From Catellatospora tritici (lineage in GTDB: Bacteria; Actinomycetota; Actinomycetes; Mycobacteriales; Micromonosporaceae), in assembly GCF_019083965.1 (NCBI RefSeq), contig NZ_JAHRCY010000018.1:120561-184560 (forward strand): DNA of 64,000 nucleotides. The letters run 5' to 3'. Under the pieces are notes generated by a model that saw only the letters and a program-made list of their open reading frames with translations, was not told the DNA's origin and made no database searches. The position numbers and the translations under genes are program-made. Shown in pieces: positions 60,563 through 64,000 of the stretch. Position 1 is the first letter of the stretch. Every line of letters starts with the position of its first letter.

Positions 60563-61161
60563 GGCTGCACCTCATCGATGACCGGCTGCACCTCGTCGAA
60601 GACCGGCAGCACCTGCAGCTGTACGTGGACCCGGGTGGTGCCCTCGGGGTCGGCGACGTCCGGGTCGGCGAGGCGGTAGCGGTCGATCACCTCGGTCAGC
60701 TCGGCCAGCATCGCCTGCGTCTCGGCGGGGTCGAGCTGCCGGGTCCAGGAGCTCAGGGTGCCCACGTGCGCCCAGGGGGCGGGGCGGGTGGGCATCTCGC
60801 TGATGGCGCGGTCCATGCGCGCGGCGTACTCGGCGGCGATGGCGCGCAGGTAGATCTCGAAGTCGCCGAACGACTCCGGGTCGACGCGGTCCACGGTGGT
60901 GCCGCGGTGCACCGCGTGCCACCAGCGCTCGCGGCCGGTGCCCTGCTCGGGTTCGTCGGCGACGAAGCCGTACAGCGACAGCTGGCGCAGGTGGTAGCTG
61001 GTCGCGGCGCTGGACAGGCCGAGCCGCTGGGCCAGCAGGGTGGCGGTGGACGGGCCGTTGTCGCGCAGCAGCGTGAGGATCCGGACGCGCAGGGGATGCG
61101 CCAGTCCGCGCAGGGTGCGCGGATCGAGATGGATGCGGTCGTTGGACACAACCGCCAACAT
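60559..61161 (-). CDS. ArsR-type (HTH_20) transcriptional regulator
   Basis: The 200-residue regulator has a winged helix in its N-terminal third: LRGLAHPLRVRILTLLRDNGPSTATLLAQRLGLSSAATSYHLRQLSLYGFVADEPEQG. A helical C-terminal domain with EIYLRAIAAEYAARMDRAI follows. No metal-binding CxC motif is visible, so a small organic ligand or an autonomous repressor is likelier than metal sensing. The ATG at 61161 (MLAVVSNDRIHLDPRTL) directly follows the palindrome ending at 61174; GTG starts at 61152 and 61149 are alternatives. It is coupled to the MFS gene. Confidence 0.88.
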   Translation of the reverse strand: MLAVVSNDRIHLDPRTLRGLAHPLRVRILTLLRDNGPSTATLLAQRLGLSSAATSYHLRQLSLYGFVADEPEQGTGRERWWHAVHRGTTVDRVDPESFGDFEIYLRAIAAEYAARMDRAISEMPTRPAPWAHVGTLSSWTRQLDPAETQAMLAELTEVIDRYRLADPDVADPEGTTRVHVQLQVLPVFDEVQPVIDEVQP

Positions 61162-61162
61162 A

Positions 61163-61174
61163 TCTTTGCAAAGA
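61163..61174. promoter_or_regulatory. operator-like palindrome at the ArsR-type gene start
   Basis: TCTTTGCAAAGA is a perfect 12-bp palindrome placed immediately upstream of the regulator start codon, in an AT-rich island (ATATCTTTGCAAAGACTCC). Its overlap with the probable promoter and ribosome binding region makes it the likely autoregulatory site for the regulator-MFS operon. Confidence 0.75.
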
Positions 61175-61207
61175 CTCCTTGGCAATCCGTCGGGGTGAAC
61201 CGTCGGA

Positions 61208-61261
61208 GTGAAGAAGGGCACCTTCTACATCGGATTGCGATAAGAAAGTGCCCTTCCTTTC
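61208..61261. repeat. dispersed palindromic element, copy 5
   Basis: It reads GTGAAGAAGGGCACCTTCTA, centre CATCGGATTGCG, then ATAAGAAAGTGCCCTTCCTT. It lies 27 bases downstream of the FtsX-like gene stop and upstream of the ArsR-type gene, so it may end the transporter transcript. Confidence 0.85.
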
Positions 61262-61287
61262 CTCGCGGAGCGGGAGGGGGTGGGGCG

Positions 61288-63831
61288 TTAGTCGTGGGCG
61301 ATGGCGCGCAGGACGTTCACGCGGGCGGCGCTGATGGCGGGCAGGACCGCGGCCAGCACGCCGACCACCACGCCCAGCGCCAAGTACGTGCCCATCTGCG
61401 CCCATGGGAAGGCCAGTTCCGTCAGGCCCTCGTCGGCCAGGCCGCGCACCATCGCGGCCCCGAGTCCCGCGCCGACGACCAGACCCAGCAGCGCGCCGAA
61501 CACCGTGATCACCACGGCCTCGACGGTGACCATCCGCATGGTCGCGCCCCGGCCCAGGCCGATCGCCCGCAGCAGGCCGATCTCGCGGGTGCGCTCCAGC
61601 ACCGACATCGCCAGCGTGTTGATCACGCCGAGCACCGCGATGACGATGGCCAGACCCAGCAGCACCTGGATCATCAGCAGCAGCTGCGCGGCGTCGCCGA
61701 GCTGCCGGTCCAGGTACTCCTGCTGGTTCTCCACCAGCATCTCGGGGCTGTCGACCAGCAGCGCCGTCAGGCCGTCGCGGACCGCCCGTTCGTCGGCGCC
61801 CGGGGCCAGCGTGACGTACGCGAACGACGGCTGCTGCGAGCGCATCTGCGCCGCGATGTCGGTGCCGAAGACGTAACCGCCGTAGAACTCGACCCGGTGG
61901 TAGACGCCGACGACGCGGTAGTCGGCCGGGTCACCGCGCGTCGGCCGCACCGACACGGTGTCGCCGACCGACAGGCCCGACTCGCGTGCGGTCTCGTCGT
62001 CGATCACGACCTCACGTGGCCCCGGCTGCGCCAGCGATCCGGCGACCGTGGCCAGGGACAGGTCCCGGGCCACCGCAGGCAGGTCGGTGACCGCGGTCGC
62101 CCAACCCGGCTGACCGTTGATCATGGCCTGGTCGTTGTACTCGGCGGCGACCGACGTCACGCCCGGCAGCTGCCGCATGCTCGGCAGCAGGGCCGCGTCG
62201 AAAGTGGGCAGCACGCCGGGGCTCTCCTGACCGGAGATGATCAGGTCGGCCTGGAAGCTCTCCGCCGCGTCGCCGCGCAGCGACTTGTCGACCGAGGTCA
62301 GCATGGTGTTCACACCCGTGATCAGGGCGACGCCGACCATCAGCGCGGCCGCGGTGATCGCGGTACGCCGCGGGTTGCGGCCGGAGTTCAGCCGACCCAG
62401 CCGACCCGGCACCGACCACGAGAACAGGCGGCCCAGCAGCGACACGGTCGGTTTGGCCAGTGCCGGGCTGAGCAGCGCCACCCCGACGAACGCGCTGAGC
62501 ACCCCGCCGAGCAGCAGCCACGTCACCGCGTCGCCGTCGACGGCCATACCCCAGGTGAGCAGGCCCGCGCCCACTGCCACCAGGGTGGACCCGGAGACGG
62601 TGAGCTTGGTCAGCGGCCGGTCGGGGGTGGCCACCTCCTGCAGGGCCGCGATCGGCGGCACCCGCGAGGCGCGTACGGCGGGCAGCAGGGCGGCGATCAG
62701 GGTGACAATCATGCCGACCCCGAACGCGCCCAGCACCGCCGCGAGCGGCACCCCGATCCCGGCCAGGACCAGGTTGTTCATGTCCGCGGCCAGGTTCGCC
62801 AGCAGCGCGCCGACGCCGACACCCGCGGCCAGTCCGACCACCGAGGCGATGAAGCCGATGACCAGCGACTCGACCAGCATCGCCCGGATGACCTGGCGGC
62901 GGCTGGCGCCCAGCGCCCGCTGCAGGGCCAGTTCCTTGGTCCGCTCCGCCACGATGATCGAGAACGTGTTGAGGATCAGGAAGCTGCCGACGAACAGGGC
63001 CACCCCGGCGAAGCCGAGCAGGATCTTGTTGAAGAAGGACAGCGCCTCCTTGAAGTCGCCCGCGATCGCGGCGGCGGCCTCGGCCCCGGTCCGCACCGTG
63101 TACCCCTCGCCGAGTGCGGCCTTGATCGCGTCACGCAGGGCGGTCGGGTCGGTGCCGGGTGCGGCGGTCACGCTGATGCTGGTGTACGCCCCCGGCGTGC
63201 CCAGCATCAGCCGCTGCGCCACCGGTTCGGTGAACCGCACCTCCTGCACCGGCCCCCGGCTGGGCAGCCCGCCCTCGTAGCCGAAGACGCCGACCAGCGT
63301 GAACGTCTGCTTGGGCTGGGTGGTGAGCACGCCGACCCTGTCGCCGACCTTGAGCTTGCCCAGCTCGGCCAGCAGCGTGTTCACGGCGATCTCGTCGTCG
63401 GCGGTGGGCGCCCGGCCCTCGCGCAGTTCCAGGCCACCGGTCTGGCCGGTCCAGTTCTCGCCGAAACGCGGCGGCCCGTACGAGGTGACGACCTTGCCGT
63501 CGGCGCCGACGACCCGCGCCCCGTCGGCCTGTACGTCGCCGACGACCTGGGCCGCGCCCGTCACGGCGGCGACCCTCTCCCGGTCGGCGGTGCTGAGCAG
63601 GCCGGGCACGGACTCGCCCTGCAGCTCGGACACGTCGATCGCGGGTTTGGCGGTGACCAGTACGTCGGTGGCGGCCATCGACGAGGAGAACATGTTGTCG
63701 AAGGAGCGGCCCAGCGCGTCGGTGAGCACGAACGAGCCGGACACGAACATCACGCCCAGGACCACCGCGAGCACCGACAGGGTCAGCCGGAGTTTGCGGG
63801 AGAACAGGCTCTTGAGTGAGGCGCGCAGCAT
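61288..63831 (-). CDS. ABC transporter permease, FtsX/MacB-like (DevC-type, two FtsX domains)
   Basis: The 847-residue protein has an N-terminal helix followed by a MacB-like periplasmic domain. A first FtsX block comes next (about residues 265-400: VALFVGSFLILNTFSIIVAERTKELALQRALGASRRQVIRAMLVESLVIG). A second extracellular domain follows (about 480-700, LGRLNSGRNPRRTAITAAALMVGVALITG onwards). The last block is a second FtsX block (VLGVINTLAMSVLERTREIGLLRAIGLGRGATMRMVTVEAVVI, about 735-778), as in actinobacterial lipoprotein or peptide exporters. It begins 2 bases after the stop of its ATPase gene and is coupled to it. It probably works mechanically to move lipids or peptides out. Confidence 0.92.
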   Translation of the reverse strand: MLRASLKSLFSRKLRLTLSVLAVVLGVMFVSGSFVLTDALGRSFDNMFSSSMAATDVLVTAKPAIDVSELQGESVPGLLSTADRERVAAVTGAAQVVGDVQADGARVVGADGKVVTSYGPPRFGENWTGQTGGLELREGRAPTADDEIAVNTLLAELGKLKVGDRVGVLTTQPKQTFTLVGVFGYEGGLPSRGPVQEVRFTEPVAQRLMLGTPGAYTSISVTAAPGTDPTALRDAIKAALGEGYTVRTGAEAAAAIAGDFKEALSFFNKILLGFAGVALFVGSFLILNTFSIIVAERTKELALQRALGASRRQVIRAMLVESLVIGFIASVVGLAAGVGVGALLANLAADMNNLVLAGIGVPLAAVLGAFGVGMIVTLIAALLPAVRASRVPPIAALQEVATPDRPLTKLTVSGSTLVAVGAGLLTWGMAVDGDAVTWLLLGGVLSAFVGVALLSPALAKPTVSLLGRLFSWSVPGRLGRLNSGRNPRRTAITAAALMVGVALITGVNTMLTSVDKSLRGDAAESFQADLIISGQESPGVLPTFDAALLPSMRQLPGVTSVAAEYNDQAMINGQPGWATAVTDLPAVARDLSLATVAGSLAQPGPREVVIDDETARESGLSVGDTVSVRPTRGDPADYRVVGVYHRVEFYGGYVFGTDIAAQMRSQQPSFAYVTLAPGADERAVRDGLTALLVDSPEMLVENQQEYLDRQLGDAAQLLLMIQVLLGLAIVIAVLGVINTLAMSVLERTREIGLLRAIGLGRGATMRMVTVEAVVITVFGALLGLVVGAGLGAAMVRGLADEGLTELAFPWAQMGTYLALGVVVGVLAAVLPAISAARVNVLRAIAHD

Positions 63832-63833
63832 GC

Positions 63834-64000
63834 TTACTGACCGTCCCGCCGGTCGAGGTTCTTCATGGTGTCGAGCACCGCGTCGGCGGTCGGCGTGGTC
63901 AGCTCGTCGACGATCGCGCCGTCGGCGAGGAAGATCACGCGGTCGGCGTACGAGGCCGCGTTGGCGTCGTGGGTCACCATGATGATCGTCTGGCCGTACT
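63834..64000 (-). CDS. ABC transporter ATP-binding protein, LolD/MacB type (partial, C-terminal part)
   Basis: The window cuts the gene; only the last 54 or so residues are here. They read YGQTIIMVTHDANAASYADR and continue to a TAA at 63834. The switch histidine of the H-loop (MVTHD) is visible, followed by VIFLADGAIVDE, the usual end of a LolD/MacB-type ATPase. The rest of the gene, including Walker A and the signature motif, lies beyond 64000. It is separated from the FtsX-like permease start by 2 bases and forms the ATPase-permease pair. Confidence 0.9.
   Translation of the reverse strand, partial: YGQTIIMVTHDANAASYADRVIFLADGAIVDELTTPTADAVLDTMKNLDRRDGQ

Noticed and set aside
60625..63819. 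1064-codon open frame on the plus strand opposite the FtsX-like gene
   Set aside because: It is rich in Gln, His, Arg and Gly with no motifs, and it runs through the ArsR-type gene and its promoter on the other strand.

Overview
The window reads as a chromosomal segment of a very high-GC actinobacterium, most likely a Micromonosporaceae member (Catellatospora/Micromonospora-like). Supporting signs are the strongly G/C-biased third codon positions, frequent GTG starts and 4-base ATGA/GTGA gene overlaps. It also carries a mycothiol ligase (mshC) and a mycothiol-dependent formaldehyde dehydrogenase, actinobacteria-restricted families (SCO1664, DUF3090, SCO6745), Ser-Pro linkers in secreted glycosidases, and a dispersed ~54-bp palindromic element built on AAGGAAGGGCACCTTCTT. 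The genus is inference. No rRNA, tRNA, CRISPR array, transposase or prophage gene was seen.

Layout. 1-10.5 kb: a tightly coupled purine/ureide catabolism operon (8-oxoguanine deaminase, xanthine dehydrogenase molybdenum subunit, malate synthase, a CitE-like DUF6986 protein, allantoinase, allantoicase, a MocA-like nucleotidyltransferase, XdhC). It oxidises and opens purines and feeds the resulting glyoxylate to malate. 10.5-16.6 kb: a small GNAT protein, the SCO1664/DUF3090 pair divergent from mshC, two small membrane proteins, a GntR/UTRA repressor with a probable operator, and a PAC2 protein. 16.7-21.6 kb: a 1628-residue fusion of Ser/Thr kinase-like domain, STAND-type ATPase, helical repeats, GAF and GGDEF. 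21.6-25.4 kb: a META lipoprotein, DUF1622 and partner membrane proteins, an Imm51-like orphan and a DHA2-type exporter.

25.7-35.1 kb: a probable alpha-1,3-glucan utilisation locus. It has a LacI regulator, a sugar-binding lipoprotein, two MalFG-type permeases, a secreted GH87-type glucanase with three CBM35-like modules, and a cytoplasmic GH13 alpha-glucosidase. No ATPase is encoded, so a shared MsiK-type ATPase is expected elsewhere. 35.2-45.6 kb: SalK-like, thioesterase, membrane protein, LuxR-family ATPase regulator, serine hydrolase, a secreted His/Asn-rich peptide, a Na+/H+ antiporter coupled to a UBP zinc-finger protein, and a tandem GNAT. 45.7-52.5 kb: MscR plus a metallo-hydrolase, SnoaL-like/TetR divergent pair with palindromic operators, NUDIX, PHP phosphatase, a WGR/beta-propeller protein and a HAD phosphatase.

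52.5-56.4 kb: an osmoprotectant (OpuC-type) ABC transporter whose binding protein appears circularly permuted. 56.5-64 kb: a FAD monooxygenase with two upstream palindromes, a GNAT, an ArsR-type/MFS operon with a palindromic operator, and a FtsX/MacB-like permease followed by the truncated gene for its ATPase.

Most striking observations: (i) one copy of the palindromic element lies in frame inside the xanthine dehydrogenase coding sequence; (ii) the OpuC-like binding protein has its family C-terminal segment moved to the N terminus; (iii) the kinase-ATPase-GAF-diguanylate cyclase fusion has a complete GGEEF and an I-site; (iv) the alpha-1,3-glucan locus is coherent; (v) several well-formed operators and hairpins are present.
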